This document shows, piece after piece, positions 1-9,355 of a stretch of 64,000 nucleotides of DNA. Each line of letters opens with the position of its first letter. Within the stretch, counting starts at the first letter, position 1. The translations under genes and the position numbers were made by a program. The notes beneath the pieces were generated by a model, which worked only from the letters and a program-made list of their open reading frames with translations, made no database searches and was not told where the DNA came from. This DNA is from Pseudoalteromonas flavipulchra NCIMB 2033 = ATCC BAA-314 (GTDB lineage: Bacteria; Pseudomonadota; Gammaproteobacteria; Enterobacterales; Alteromonadaceae), in the NCBI GenBank assembly GCA_000814665.1, contig JWIH01000020.1, forward strand, positions 372,001 through 436,000, written 5' to 3'.

Positions 1-21
1 AATTTTTTTAAACATTTTCAT
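1..21 (-). CDS. Start of a further gene of the TonB2 operon (partial)
   Basis: A gene begins at position 21 on the minus strand and runs off the window. Only seven codons (MKMFKKI) are visible. An AAGGA ribosome-binding site lies a few bases upstream, and the start follows the tonB stop by about 20 bases, so it is probably the last gene of the TonB2 operon. In related marine gammaproteobacteria a TPR-repeat protein often occupies this place, but nothing here proves that. Confidence 0.5.
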
Positions 22-42
22 AATCGCAATCCTTAATGACGG

Positions 43-648
43 TTAGCCATTAATTTGAAATGAAATCTTATTTTGAACACCCGCAACTTCAACCGGTTCA
101 CCGTTTACTACGCGAGGTTTGTATTTAAATTTCAATGCCGCATCAAGCGCTGCTTGGTCGAAGATTGATTCCGGTTCGGCGCTTACTACAACAGGGTTTC
201 TCACAGTGCCTTGTTTAGTTACAATGAACTCAACAATCACATACCCCTCAATTCCGCGTGATAACGCACGTCTTGGATATACCGGTGCAACTTTAACGAT
301 TGGCAGATATTCACCATCACTGGACTCAAGTGCTAAACCACCCGCCAAATCTACGTCAGCGTCCACATTGGCACTGAAATCAAAGTTGCCGCCTGTTGCG
401 TCAAGATTGTTATTCTGTGTTTGTGGTGCATCCATTGGTGGAGGCGGCTCTTTAGGTGTTGGTGGCTTTTGTGGCTTACGCTCTTTTTTCTCCACCGTCT
501 CTTCTTTTTTAAGACGGACGAAATCTAGTACTTGTCCTTTTACAGGATCTGTCATTGCTCCTTCCCCTCCTTGGATAAGCGCTTGCATACCCAAGAAAAG
601 GAAAAAGGTAACTATGCCTGCAATTACTAAAGCAATTAAGTAACGCAT
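43..648 (-). CDS. tonB2: TonB2-type energy transducer
   Basis: Periplasm-spanning protein that carries proton-motive-force energy from the ExbB/ExbD complex to outer-membrane TonB-dependent receptors. It is 201 residues, short like TonB2 proteins. An N-terminal membrane anchor (residues 3-25) is followed by a charged and proline-rich linker (KPQKPPTPKEPPPP, about residues 59-72) and a C-terminal TonB domain (about residues 112-201) with the typical YPRRA and GYVIVEF segments. It is the fifth gene of a tight minus-strand operon, 9 bases after exbD, with AGGAA as ribosome-binding site. The TonB-dependent receptor at 55558 is one possible client on the same replicon, but that link is an inference. 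Confidence 0.93.
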   Translation of the reverse strand: MRYLIALVIAGIVTFFLFLGMQALIQGGEGAMTDPVKGQVLDFVRLKKEETVEKKERKPQKPPTPKEPPPPMDAPQTQNNNLDATGGNFDFSANVDADVDLAGGLALESSDGEYLPIVKVAPVYPRRALSRGIEGYVIVEFIVTKQGTVRNPVVVSAEPESIFDQAALDAALKFKYKPRVVNGEPVEVAGVQNKISFQING

Positions 649-657
649 GGTATGTTC

Positions 658-1068
658 CTATGACTCCTGTGCTGCAATCGAAACATCAAATGCGCCAGCT
701 GCGCGTGATGCATCCATTACTTTAATTAGCGTGTCAGTAGTTGCCTTTTTATCAGCTTGAATAACCACACTACCCTGCGGATTCTCCGCTTTAAGACGCT
801 CAATGTTTGCTTGAACTGCACGGATGTCTACTTGGCGTTTGTTAATCCAAATTTCACCAGTATCTGAAATTGCAACCAGGATATTGGCTCTTTGCTTTTT
901 CACCGCAGTAGCCGCTTCTGGGCGGTTAACATCAATACCCGCTTCTTTAACGAAAGAGGCCGTTACAATAAAGAAGATAAGCATGATAAATACAACGTCC
1001 AGCATTGGCGTCATGTTGATTTCTTCTGCTTCTTCTTCTTGGAATACTTTTGCAAGTGGTGCTCTCAT
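658..1068 (-). CDS. exbD2: ExbD/TolR-family biopolymer transport protein
   Basis: Inner-membrane partner of ExbB in the TonB motor. The 136-residue protein has one transmembrane segment (about residues 22-42) containing the family motif NMTPMLDVVFIMLIFF, whose Asp (LDVVF) is the residue thought to conduct protons in ExbD/TolR. A small periplasmic domain follows (VVIQADKKATTDTLIKVMDA). It lies between exbB2 and tonB2. Length and motif are normal for ExbD2. Confidence 0.94.
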   Translation of the reverse strand: MRAPLAKVFQEEEAEEINMTPMLDVVFIMLIFFIVTASFVKEAGIDVNRPEAATAVKKQRANILVAISDTGEIWINKRQVDIRAVQANIERLKAENPQGSVVIQADKKATTDTLIKVMDASRAAGAFDVSIAAQES

Positions 1069-1090
1069 AATTCTTTCCTCACACGACCGA

Positions 1091-1618
1091 TTAATGGTCT
1101 AGTAGCATTTTATCTTCTAACAACTCAACTTCACGCTTGGCTTTACGCTGAAGGTAGGTCGATGCAAATACACCCGAAAGCGCGCCAACCATGCCTGCCA
1201 TTGTTGGGATAGTTGCTTTTGATACCCCAGATGCCATCGAACGTGCACTGCCTGACCCGGTGATCGCCATGACATCAAATACTTCAATCATGCCGGTTAC
1301 CGTACCTAGGAGTCCTAGTAAAGGACACAGTGCCACCATGACATTGATATATGGTAAGTTGGCGTTGAGTTTGATCCCCACGCGAGAGATAGTTGCTTGT
1401 CTTATCTGCTCTGCGTTCCAACTGTTACGCTCATTTCGAGAGTTCCAAGCTTGTAGGACTTCGTTTTTGTAGCCTCTGTATTTACCGAACACAAACATGA
1501 AGCGCTCGAGAATAAGTAGCCACATGGCGAAGGTTACGAAGCCGATGACCAGGAGAACCTGGCCACCTGTATCAAGGAATTCACGTAAAGCGTTAATTGC
1601 ATCAAGCAATAAAACCAC
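1091..1618 (-). CDS. exbB2: ExbB2-type MotA/TolQ/ExbB proton channel
   Basis: Proton channel subunit of the TonB2 motor, 175 residues, with three transmembrane segments and the family block PLLGLLGTVTGMIEVFD (about residues 97-113) followed by AGMVGALSGVFAS. It starts with GTG, two bases after the ttpC stop. The GGAGCG ribosome-binding site overlaps the end of ttpC, so the two genes are probably translationally coupled. It is the short ExbB of the pair; the preceding gene encodes the long TtpC form. Confidence 0.93.
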   Translation of the reverse strand: MVLLLDAINALREFLDTGGQVLLVIGFVTFAMWLLILERFMFVFGKYRGYKNEVLQAWNSRNERNSWNAEQIRQATISRVGIKLNANLPYINVMVALCPLLGLLGTVTGMIEVFDVMAITGSGSARSMASGVSKATIPTMAGMVGALSGVFASTYLQRKAKREVELLEDKMLLDH

Positions 1619-1620
1619 GA

Positions 1621-2988
1621 TTACGCTCCTTTCTCGCTACGCTCAGCAATGATCCCCGCGCTCTGCTCTTGAAGAATAAGGAGCAAGTTACGAGAACGTG
1701 TGTTTAGTAGTGTGTAAAGGAATACGGTTGGGATAGCGACAACCAGACCAAGTACGGTTGTTACAAGGGCCTGAGAAATACCACCAGCCATGAGTTTAGG
1801 GTCTCCCGTACCAAACAAGGTAATTGCTTGGAAGGTGTTGATCATACCGGTCACTGTACCTAGTAGACCAAGTAGCGGCGCTACGACTGAAATAATTTTG
1901 ATTAAAGTCAGGTTACGAGTGATCTTTGGCATCTCACGAAGGATTGCTTCGCTTAACTTAAGTTCTAGCGTATCGTAAGCCACATCTGGGTATTGCTCTT
2001 TCACTTTCATCACACGACCTAGCGGGTTGTCGTCACGGGCAACACTATCTTTAAGCTGACGGTTGATTTTAGAACCCATCAACATGAGTGATACAAAACG
2101 CTCAATTGCAATAAGCAGTGCAAGTAAACCAACACCTAGGATCACATAACCTACCGCGCCACCTTGGTGTACTTGTTCTTCGGTATTTGGCGCTTGTACT
2201 AGTAGACCGAGAATTGAGCCGCCTGTTGGGTCAAGGGCAAAATCAACAGAACCTGTCTTCGCATTTTGTAATTCACCCGCTGTTGAGGTGAAACGAGACG
2301 CTGGCTGACGAGTCAGTTCAGAAAGTGTTTGTGTATCGTTGTTGTAAGTCAGGTATTTACCATCAGCGATTAAGTTAAATGCACCAACGCGAAGCACTTC
2401 TTTATTTTGCTTGGCACCACCGGCTACGATAACTTCGGTATTAAAGCGCGATACTTTACCTTGTTCTGTCATTTCACGTTGCATCTCAAACCAGACTTTT
2501 TCAATGTCTTCGATTGATGCTAGACGCGATGTTGAGCCCATCTTTTTCGCAAGCTCAGTCATGTAATCATCACGACCTTTAATTTCAGCTGATACAACTG
2601 AAGTTGCGAACTTATTTGAACTATCGCCAGCTACTTGTTGAAGCACACCGAATAGCTCTTTTAATGTACCCATACGCTTGCTAAGGGTGTCACTTAGGTT
2701 GGCCAGTTTAATTTCATTTTCTTCGAAATTAGTTTCTAGACGTTCAGATTTAGCCAACGCTTGGTTACGTTCACCCGTTAACGCATTCAACATTTGGATT
2801 TGGTTGTTTTGCTGCGCCTTGAACTCGGCTTCACGTTGTTTGTTTTGCGCTGTTTGTGCCGTTTGACCTTGCTCTAAGGTTTTAAGTAGCGAATCTAAAT
2901 CTAATGCTTGTTCAGCATGCGCAGATGCGGTTAACGCAAGTGTTGTTGCGAAAATAGCGTGTTTAGTGAATTTTTGTACGAATTTCAT
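1621..2988 (-). CDS. ttpC: TtpC-like MotA/TolQ/ExbB protein with long periplasmic N-terminus
   Basis: Accessory subunit of TonB2 systems, described in Vibrio as TtpC. The 455-residue protein has a cleavable signal peptide (ALTASAHA, end near residue 25), a coiled-coil stretch rich in Glu/Gln/Lys (about 30-115), a periplasmic domain, and from about residue 275 three transmembrane helices with the ExbB block PLLGLLGTVTGMINTFQ. ATG start with GGTGAG seven bases upstream. The long extra N-terminal half distinguishes it from ordinary ExbB. Neighbours (DUF3450 upstream, exbB2-exbD2-tonB2 downstream) match the classic TonB2/TtpC order. Confidence 0.9.
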   Translation of the reverse strand: MKFVQKFTKHAIFATTLALTASAHAEQALDLDSLLKTLEQGQTAQTAQNKQREAEFKAQQNNQIQMLNALTGERNQALAKSERLETNFEENEIKLANLSDTLSKRMGTLKELFGVLQQVAGDSSNKFATSVVSAEIKGRDDYMTELAKKMGSTSRLASIEDIEKVWFEMQREMTEQGKVSRFNTEVIVAGGAKQNKEVLRVGAFNLIADGKYLTYNNDTQTLSELTRQPASRFTSTAGELQNAKTGSVDFALDPTGGSILGLLVQAPNTEEQVHQGGAVGYVILGVGLLALLIAIERFVSLMLMGSKINRQLKDSVARDDNPLGRVMKVKEQYPDVAYDTLELKLSEAILREMPKITRNLTLIKIISVVAPLLGLLGTVTGMINTFQAITLFGTGDPKLMAGGISQALVTTVLGLVVAIPTVFLYTLLNTRSRNLLLILQEQSAGIIAERSEKGA

Positions 2989-3002
2989 AGTGGTCTCACC
3001 TA

Positions 3003-3752
3003 TTACTCTGCAGCCTGAACTGGAAGCGTTAACATGTCAGGTGCTAACTGCTTACGTGCGATGCGAATGCCTTTATTGATTTGGCTGATGTTGGTATCTG
3101 GTAATGCGTCAAACGCGTTACTGTCTTTGTTCCAAAAACCAGCTTGGCTGCCATCTTTTGTGACATAAAGTAGCTCAAGACGACCAATTCGTAGGAAATC
3201 TACTTCACGTTCTTGTCCATTCACGTCAAGTAATGAGGTGTAAGCTTCGATAGTACGTCCGTAGTCCACTTCAACTTGGTAAGCTTCAAGTACGCGGCGG
3301 AACTTTTCGCTTGATGAAATATCAGCACGGTCCATCAAGTTAGTTAACTGAGTAATACGCTCAGCACGTTCTTTTGGAAGGAAAGGCACATCTAATTCAA
3401 CGAACTGTTTCAGGCCTGTGATCATGCGCATCATGAGAGGTGTGATTTGACGCTCGATCACCGAAACTCGGTCCATAGAGGTGTTAATTGCCGCCATTTC
3501 TTCAAGTTGGTTTTTGATTTGTTTTTCTAATTGAGCGTTGTAAACAGATAGGCCGTCGATTTCTTTGTTCAACGTCTTGAACTTTTGCAAACGAGACTGC
3601 ATATCGTCTGCAATACCATCGATTTTCCCTTGAGACTTTAATGCAGATTCATTGATAGCTGCACTTTTGTCCATCGCTTGATTTAATTCTGTTGCTCCGG
3701 CTGAGGCCGTTGCTAGCATACCTGCTATAAGCAAGTGGTTAACGCACTTCAT
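3003..3752 (-). CDS. DUF3450 periplasmic coiled-coil protein of the TonB2 operon
   Basis: First gene of the TonB2 operon. I chose the ATG at 3752 (MKCVNHLLIAGML) because an AAGG ribosome-binding site is eight bases upstream; an in-frame GTG at 3761 has no such support. The protein has a signal peptide (cleavage near ASAGA) and long heptad-like helices (about residues 40-90: LQKFKTLNKEIDGLSVYNAQ), then a domain of about 150 residues. This fits DUF3450, a family regularly found ahead of ttpC. Its biochemical role is not known; a link between the motor and cell-envelope partners is only a guess. Confidence 0.82.
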   Translation of the reverse strand: MKCVNHLLIAGMLATASAGATELNQAMDKSAAINESALKSQGKIDGIADDMQSRLQKFKTLNKEIDGLSVYNAQLEKQIKNQLEEMAAINTSMDRVSVIERQITPLMMRMITGLKQFVELDVPFLPKERAERITQLTNLMDRADISSSEKFRRVLEAYQVEVDYGRTIEAYTSLLDVNGQEREVDFLRIGRLELLYVTKDGSQAGFWNKDSNAFDALPDTNISQINKGIRIARKQLAPDMLTLPVQAAE

Positions 3753-3955
3753 CGCATACACCTTATAAATTATTGCTAGTTGCTAAAAAACTGGGTGCAG
3801 TCTAATTACGAAAAATGACAACCATGTTGCGTAACTAATACACAAATGTGACATCTGTCATTGAAATTACATTAATCAATTAACTTATTGGTTTTAATGG
3901 GATTTTGTTGGTTAATAAGATGTTGCAGGTGTTTTGTGTCATAAAAGGATCACAA

Positions 3956-3982
3956 AAAAGCCGCTTTTGTTAAGCGGCTTTT
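3956..3982 (-). terminator. Rho-independent terminator after the chemoreceptor gene
   Basis: An 11-bp perfect stem (AAAAGCCGCTT / AAGCGGCTTTT) with a five-base loop lies 20 bases past the stop of the chemoreceptor gene. It is followed on the minus strand by a T-rich run. Confidence 0.8.
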
Positions 3983-4001
3983 AAGCATTATTGGAATGGC
4001 G

Positions 4002-5891
4002 TTAGACTCTAAACTTGAGCACCATTTGTTCTAATTCGTCGAACTGTAGTTTCAATGACTTACACTCTTCAAGGGTTGCGGTTAGGTTATTACTGCCTTG
4101 CAGGCTGAGGTCACTAATATGATGAATGTCGCTATCTAATGTTTGGATAACGGTGTTTTGCTGGTGTGTGGCGCTGGCAACTGCATGGTTAACGCCGTCT
4201 ATGGCATCAATTGAATTGCTCACTTCTTGCATTTTAGTACCTGAAGCATTGGCTCTATCGGCGCTTCTCGCTGAGTCTTCTAAACTCGCTTTCATTACGG
4301 CCACAGCTGAAGCCGAGCCTTGTTGTAGTTGAGCAATAGTGCTTTCGATTTCTTGCGTTGACTCTTGCGTGCGCTGTGCCAATTGCCTTACTTCATCGGC
4401 AACGACAGCGAATCCACGCCCAGCCTCACCTGCCCTAGCGGCTTCAATGGCTGCATTTAATGCCAGTAAGTTGGTTTGTTCGCTAACTCCCTTAATTACT
4501 TCAAGCACTTGCCCTATGCTGCCTGAGAGTTTATCCAATCCATCCAGCGTGTCTTGTGCTTGAGACATTTTTTGTGTCAGTGAAGCGATTTCTTCGATAT
4601 TTTGAGTGAGTGAATGTTGGCTTTCAACAGAAAGCTTGTTGGCGTTACTGGCAAGTTCTGAAGCATGGGTTGCATTGTTTGAGATCTCTTGTGCACTTGA
4701 AGAAAGCTCGTTGATGGCTGTCGCGACGCTATCGGTGCGCTTGGACTGATCTGTATACATAGATAAGGTATCTTGCGTTTGCGCAACCAAACTATTCACG
4801 ACGTTTTCAAGTGTCACCGTGGTATTTTTTACCTGTGTAATTGAGGCATGAATTTTGTCGATAAACTGGTTGAAATAATCGGATAACTCGCCAAATTCAT
4901 CTTGATTCTCTACGACTAATCTACGAGTAAGGTCACCTTCACCTTGGGCGATGTCTTTGATGGCTGCGTTGAGATTGTACATTGGGCGCATCAGATACTT
5001 GAGCAATAGTTGTAGCATCACCACAATAGCAATCACGCCAAGTAGCATATAGATAGCAGCCATATTTCTAAAAGAAGATACGGACGAATAGGCAATTTCT
5101 TTATTAATGACAACGCCAAGATACCAGTCGACATTTTTGATGCCTTTCATTTTTACAAATGAAACGAGCTTTTCTGTGCCATCAATTTCAAGCTCCGTGA
5201 AATCCCGATTTAATGACAGGCGTTTACCAAACAGCTCTGACATCGGCTTGTCATTCAGTTTAGTATCTGGATGACTGAGTATTTTACCGCTTTCATCAAG
5301 TAAAAAACCGTAACCAAACCCTAAAAAGTCAATTTCGTTGATGATTTCTGTGATGGTTGACATGTCTATGTCCCCCCCAGCCACACCTGCAAATCGGCCT
5401 CCCTGTTTCACCGGTACAACGGCAGAAATAGTGAATTCGTTGGTGGTAACGTCAATATAAGGAGCGGTAAATGCGGTATCTTGTTTTTGCTCCGCGAGCT
5501 TGTACCAAGGGCGGCTAGTCGCATCAAAATCAGCAGGAAGTTGGATACTTGGATCGTCCAACACAAATGTACCATCTGGCGTGCCAATAAAAACGTTTTT
5601 GAAATCCCCCGCAGTGTCTGCGGTTTTTAACCGTCTTCTTATCTGTTCAGTGGAGTCATCAGCTCTATGTCCATCAGCAATCGAGACCACGATTTCAAGT
5701 CTGTCATTGAGCCAATTGGCGATATTTTGTGAAACCGAGCTGGAAATCTCTTGTAAAACCAAGGTAAGCCGAGCTTGAGTTTGGTCTCGCATAACGAGAA
5801 AGTTGTTTACGGTAAATAAGCCGAGCACAATCACTAACACAAGGGAGGCTGCTACGGTTACTTTGGTGGTGAACTTTAGCGCTTTAAACAT
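4002..5891 (-). CDS. Methyl-accepting chemotaxis protein with dCache-type sensor
   Basis: Transmembrane chemoreceptor of 629 residues. A first membrane segment (about 10-32) precedes a large periplasmic ligand-binding domain of dCache type (about 35-270), then a second membrane segment (about 278-298), a HAMP domain (about 300-355), and a signalling domain with the hairpin tip [20 protein letters not shown] and following [20 protein letters not shown] start at the second of two adjacent ATGs (5891), with AGGA five bases upstream; a TTG 36 bases further upstream is less likely. The ligand cannot be told; dCache receptors often bind amino acids. No che genes are nearby, so it must join a signalling array encoded elsewhere. 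Confidence 0.92.
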   Translation of the reverse strand: MFKALKFTTKVTVAASLVLVIVLGLFTVNNFLVMRDQTQARLTLVLQEISSSVSQNIANWLNDRLEIVVSIADGHRADDSTEQIRRRLKTADTAGDFKNVFIGTPDGTFVLDDPSIQLPADFDATSRPWYKLAEQKQDTAFTAPYIDVTTNEFTISAVVPVKQGGRFAGVAGGDIDMSTITEIINEIDFLGFGYGFLLDESGKILSHPDTKLNDKPMSELFGKRLSLNRDFTELEIDGTEKLVSFVKMKGIKNVDWYLGVVINKEIAYSSVSSFRNMAAIYMLLGVIAIVVMLQLLLKYLMRPMYNLNAAIKDIAQGEGDLTRRLVVENQDEFGELSDYFNQFIDKIHASITQVKNTTVTLENVVNSLVAQTQDTLSMYTDQSKRTDSVATAINELSSSAQEISNNATHASELASNANKLSVESQHSLTQNIEEIASLTQKMSQAQDTLDGLDKLSGSIGQVLEVIKGVSEQTNLLALNAAIEAARAGEAGRGFAVVADEVRQLAQRTQESTQEIESTIAQLQQGSASAVAVMKASLEDSARSADRANASGTKMQEVSNSIDAIDGVNHAVASATHQQNTVIQTLDSDIHHISDLSLQGSNNLTATLEECKSLKLQFDELEQMVLKFRV

Positions 5892-6063
5892 CATGATCCT
5901 GTTGAACTTGTACTTTTCTTCAGCCAAACAAAAAACTCGTTGGCCGATTGTTATTAATAGATTTAGGAATTGGATTCCTTTGTAACTATTTTTATCAAAA
6001 ACTCAAAGGTTTGTCTTTGATTATCGGCAGGAAATGAGAGAGGTTTAGAGTGAATGTTAAATA

Positions 6064-6085
6064 AAGGTGAGACTACGCTCACCTT
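6064..6085 (-). terminator. Hairpin after the BSP-family gene
   Basis: An 8-bp perfect stem (AAGGTGAG / CTCACCTT, six-base loop) starts just beyond the stop of the gene ending at 6089. The T-run is weak, so termination strength is uncertain. Confidence 0.55.
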
Positions 6086-6088
6086 GCG

Positions 6089-6856
6089 TTAAAGTAACGA
6101 CGCTTGATAACGTCGCCAAGCAGTATCTAATTTAACACCTGCTGACTGCTCGAAGTATTGCCAGTCCCACTTTATGTCGTCATGTGGGTCCAACTGAGCA
6201 TTGATCTCCTGAAGTAGGTCTCGATTACTTTGCTTCGATAACCAATCGATAAAGAATGCAGTATTTTTATAGCCATCTTTATAATTGCCACCAGGATTTT
6301 GGATGTCATCAGGAATATATCCAGCTTTTAGTCTAACAACATCCGCTATTCCCTCAATGATTGGCCCTATTTCCTTGTAATTATGATCATCTAGTTGATA
6401 AGCATGGGCAATTTCATGATAGAGAATACCGATAAGTTCGTCGACTGATTCTGTTTCGCTATGCGATTTAGAAAAGTTTTCCATGTAGTTTGCGCTGATA
6501 TGGATGGTTGCGCCGTTAAAATCGCCCTCCTTATATGCAACCCCTTTTAGGTCTTCAAAGACGATATGGAGTGTAGGTAGTTTAGGCGCCATTCTCATAT
6601 CTTTATACAGTAATCTAGCCACGTTATAACTTATCTGCTCTATTACTTTGTTATCAATTTCTTGCCATGCGAAATGGTTAATTTTAGTTGTTTTGCTGAG
6701 CGAGACGGCAGGCAGGGGAAATTGACGCCATGCTAAGTCTGACTGAAAAGCGATCGGTTTTAATTGCGCTGCGGCATTATCGATGTCATTTGCAAGTGCG
6801 AATGGCGCACTTGCAAATGTGGTCATAGCCGCAAGAAATATTCCTGCTTTAACCAT
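6089..6856 (-). CDS. Basic secretory protein (BSP) family putative metalloprotease
   Basis: Secreted or periplasmic protein of 255 residues with a signal peptide (cleavage near FALA-ND, about residue 23). The zinc-protease-type motif HEIAH (about residue 149) is followed by EGIADVVRLKAGY, the pattern of the plant basic secretory protein/PF04450 family. The start codon overlaps the stop of the GH92 gene by one base (TAATG), so the two are almost certainly co-translated. The pairing suggests a role in handling mannosylated glycoproteins, with protease and alpha-mannosidase working together. That is inference; peptidase activity in this family is predicted, not well established. Confidence 0.82.
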   Translation of the reverse strand: MVKAGIFLAAMTTFASAPFALANDIDNAAAQLKPIAFQSDLAWRQFPLPAVSLSKTTKINHFAWQEIDNKVIEQISYNVARLLYKDMRMAPKLPTLHIVFEDLKGVAYKEGDFNGATIHISANYMENFSKSHSETESVDELIGILYHEIAHAYQLDDHNYKEIGPIIEGIADVVRLKAGYIPDDIQNPGGNYKDGYKNTAFFIDWLSKQSNRDLLQEINAQLDPHDDIKWDWQYFEQSAGVKLDTAWRRYQASLL

Positions 6857-9210
6857 TATTTATACTCCGACAATGAAGGCGGTCTTTGCGTTTTGGATTG
6901 ACCCCACGCTTTATTGGGCTTGCTGGACATTTGATACTCCAATGTACCACCATTCATAATGTCGTTATGCGTGATATAACTACGCTTAAGTGGCTTGCCA
7001 TTCAATTTAACGGATTTGATGTATTTGTTTTTATCACTGAAACCTTTAGCAACGGTTTTAAACGCTTTACCGTTTGCAAGTTTCAATGTAACTTCTGGCA
7101 CCTGAGGTGCACCAATCGCGTAGCTTAGGTCGCCTGGCGCTACGGGATAAAAGCCCATCGCTGAGAATATATACCAAGCAGACATCTGACCTACATCATC
7201 ATTACCTGCAAGGCCATCCGGTTTGTCTGAGCTTAAGGTATCCATGATCTGACGAATACGCTCTTGGGTTCTCCACGGTTTACCCGCGTAGTTATATAAA
7301 TAGGCAATATGATGGCTTGGTTCATTACCATGGGCATAGTTACCAATCAGGCCTGCAATATCTTCGTGCTCTTTGATCATCTCTTCAGAAAGGTGGGTAT
7401 CAAACAGTGCATCTAGACGTGCTTCAAATGCATCGTCACCACCCATTAATTCAATCAGGCCAGCTACATCATGCGGCACATAGAAGCTATATTGCTTAGC
7501 GTTACCTTCGGTGTATGGGCCCATGTATTTTGCTTCAAACGGGTCAAATTCCGGATCCCAGTTTCCTTTTGAATCTAACCCTTGCATGTAACCGGTTTCT
7601 TTATTGAACACATTTTTATAGCTCATTGCACGTTGGTAATAGTCTTTTGCTTTGCTGGTATTGCCCATCGCTTCGTACATTCTTGCAATGGCAAAATCAT
7701 CGTAAGCATATTCAAGTGTGATAGAAATAGACTCAGGAAGTACGTCCATTGGTACATAGCCAAATTTCTTGTATTCAGGGATGGCATCGTACACTGGGTT
7801 GTTAGCCGTGTTTTCAATTGCTTCTACTGCTAAATCAATATCGTAATCTCTGATCCCTTTTAGATATGCATCGGCAATGACTGAAACCGCATGATAACCA
7901 ATCATGGTCCATGTCTCGTGGGCATGGAACGACCAAATAGGTAACATTTTTTCATAGCTTTGCTGATAATGTACCAGCATTGATTGGATCATGCCGGATA
8001 CGCGGTCTGGGTCGATATAAGTGAGTAATGGATGTAATGCACGATAGGTATCCCACAACGAGAATAAGGTATAGTGCTCAAAACCTTTGCCGTCATGAAT
8101 TTCACCGTCAACGCCTCGATACTGTCCGTTGACATCTTGGTAGATATTAGGCGCTTGTAGCGCATGGTAAAGCGCAGTGTAGAACTGACGTTTTTGCGCT
8201 TTGGTGCCTTCCACGTCGACTTTATCTAAATAATTTGCCCACTGAGACTTGGCATTAGCGCGAACGGTATCAAAATCCCAATTTGGCACTTCCGTTTTAA
8301 GATTCTCTAATGCATTTTTGCGGCTAACTGCAGAAAGTCCGACCTTCACTAACAGCGGCGTTTCGTCTAGATCATCAAAGCTTGCAACAAACTTAACGGC
8401 TTTACCTGCTGTCATTTTTACTGCGGTATTCTCAATTGTAGAGTGTTTGCTGTCTTTTCCTAAGCAATTCATACAACGATAACGGTTGTTGTCTAGATTA
8501 TAAAACTGATAGTCAGTGATAGGTTTTGAAAACTCGATGGCAAAATACATTTGGCGGTTACGCGCCCAGCCATTAGTTGCACGGTAAGCAACCAATGTGG
8601 TGTCGTTTATTTTGCGGATGTCGCTCCAAATCACTTTGTTTTCAAAATTATAGATTGCTGAGGTCAAATCAAGCAATACATGGCCTTGTTTTGCTTTATT
8701 GAAGCTGTATTTATGCATACCCACTCGCGTGGTTGTGGTGACTTCGGCTTTCACACCATAGTCGAGTAAGTCAACGCCATAATAGCCAGGCTCAGACCAT
8801 TCTTGGTCATGAGAAAAGCGTGAGCGATACCCTATGTCTGGATTTTCAGCGGTACCAGCATCGAGTTTTACTTCGCCTGTCATTGGCATGATCAGCAAGT
8901 CGCCAAGATCTGAGTGACCAGTACCAGAGAAATGCGTGTGGGAGAAACCAACAATAGTATGGTCGTCATAGTGATAACCAGCGCAGCGTTTGTAGATTTC
9001 TGGTTGAGGGGAAACACCACGCAAGGGGTTATCTGTATCTGGGCTTAATTGCACCATACCAAATGGGACGACTGCGCCTGGGAAGGTGTGGCCATCACCG
9101 CCAGTACCAATGAAGGTATCGACCCACTGTGTATTTGATTCAGTGGCGTGAACTGTTGCGCTTAACAACACACTTTGTGTGATTGCCAACGCCCAAGTTT
9201 TAGCTCGCAT
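6856..9210 (-). CDS. GH92 alpha-mannosidase (exported)
   Basis: Exo-acting, calcium-dependent alpha-mannosidase of glycoside hydrolase family 92, releasing mannose from glycans. 784 residues with a signal peptide (cleavage near TVHA-TE). Family landmarks are WVDTFIGTGGDGHTFPGA at the mature N-terminus, FSHTHFSGTG (about residue 108), FSLWDTYRALHPL (about 383), GNEPSHHIAYLYNYAG (about 625) and GNDDVGQMSAWYIFSAMGFYP (about 664). It leads a two-gene operon with the BSP protein. An operator-like palindrome at 9237-9250, just upstream of the gene, matches one in front of the mannose isomerase gene. Confidence 0.94.
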   Translation of the reverse strand: MRAKTWALAITQSVLLSATVHATESNTQWVDTFIGTGGDGHTFPGAVVPFGMVQLSPDTDNPLRGVSPQPEIYKRCAGYHYDDHTIVGFSHTHFSGTGHSDLGDLLIMPMTGEVKLDAGTAENPDIGYRSRFSHDQEWSEPGYYGVDLLDYGVKAEVTTTTRVGMHKYSFNKAKQGHVLLDLTSAIYNFENKVIWSDIRKINDTTLVAYRATNGWARNRQMYFAIEFSKPITDYQFYNLDNNRYRCMNCLGKDSKHSTIENTAVKMTAGKAVKFVASFDDLDETPLLVKVGLSAVSRKNALENLKTEVPNWDFDTVRANAKSQWANYLDKVDVEGTKAQKRQFYTALYHALQAPNIYQDVNGQYRGVDGEIHDGKGFEHYTLFSLWDTYRALHPLLTYIDPDRVSGMIQSMLVHYQQSYEKMLPIWSFHAHETWTMIGYHAVSVIADAYLKGIRDYDIDLAVEAIENTANNPVYDAIPEYKKFGYVPMDVLPESISITLEYAYDDFAIARMYEAMGNTSKAKDYYQRAMSYKNVFNKETGYMQGLDSKGNWDPEFDPFEAKYMGPYTEGNAKQYSFYVPHDVAGLIELMGGDDAFEARLDALFDTHLSEEMIKEHEDIAGLIGNYAHGNEPSHHIAYLYNYAGKPWRTQERIRQIMDTLSSDKPDGLAGNDDVGQMSAWYIFSAMGFYPVAPGDLSYAIGAPQVPEVTLKLANGKAFKTVAKGFSDKNKYIKSVKLNGKPLKRSYITHNDIMNGGTLEYQMSSKPNKAWGQSKTQRPPSLSEYK

Positions 9211-9236
9211 TACTCTCTCCTAGTTTTTGTTTTGAA

Positions 9237-9250
9237 TTGGAGCGTTCCAA
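9237..9250. promoter_or_regulatory. Operator-like palindrome upstream of GH92
   Basis: TTGGAGCGTTCCAA has perfect TTGGA/TCCAA arms around a central CG region, the shape of a LacI-family operator. A near copy (TTGGATCGTTCCAT) is at 10698-10711 in the mannose permease/isomerase intergenic region. Shared control by a ManR-like repressor not present in this window is inferred. Confidence 0.6.
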
Positions 9251-9318
9251 TTTTATTTTATAATACCCTTTATGAATACGTATTCAATACTCTGCGACGA
9301 AAAAATTATGCAATAAAA

Positions 9319-9339
9319 AAGGCGAGCTATGCTCGCCTT
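9319..9339 (-). terminator. Rho-independent terminator after the sugar permease
   Basis: A 9-bp perfect stem AAGGCGAGC / GCTCGCCTT with a TAT loop is followed on the minus strand by a run of T residues. It lies 16 bases beyond the permease stop codon. Confidence 0.85.
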
Positions 9340-9355
9340 GTAAACTTTCGTTAAC

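Noticed and set aside
119..643. Plus-strand open frame opposite tonB
   Set aside because: It mirrors the tonB coding strand, shows no domain and lacks a ribosome-binding site; the minus-strand frame has clear TonB motifs.
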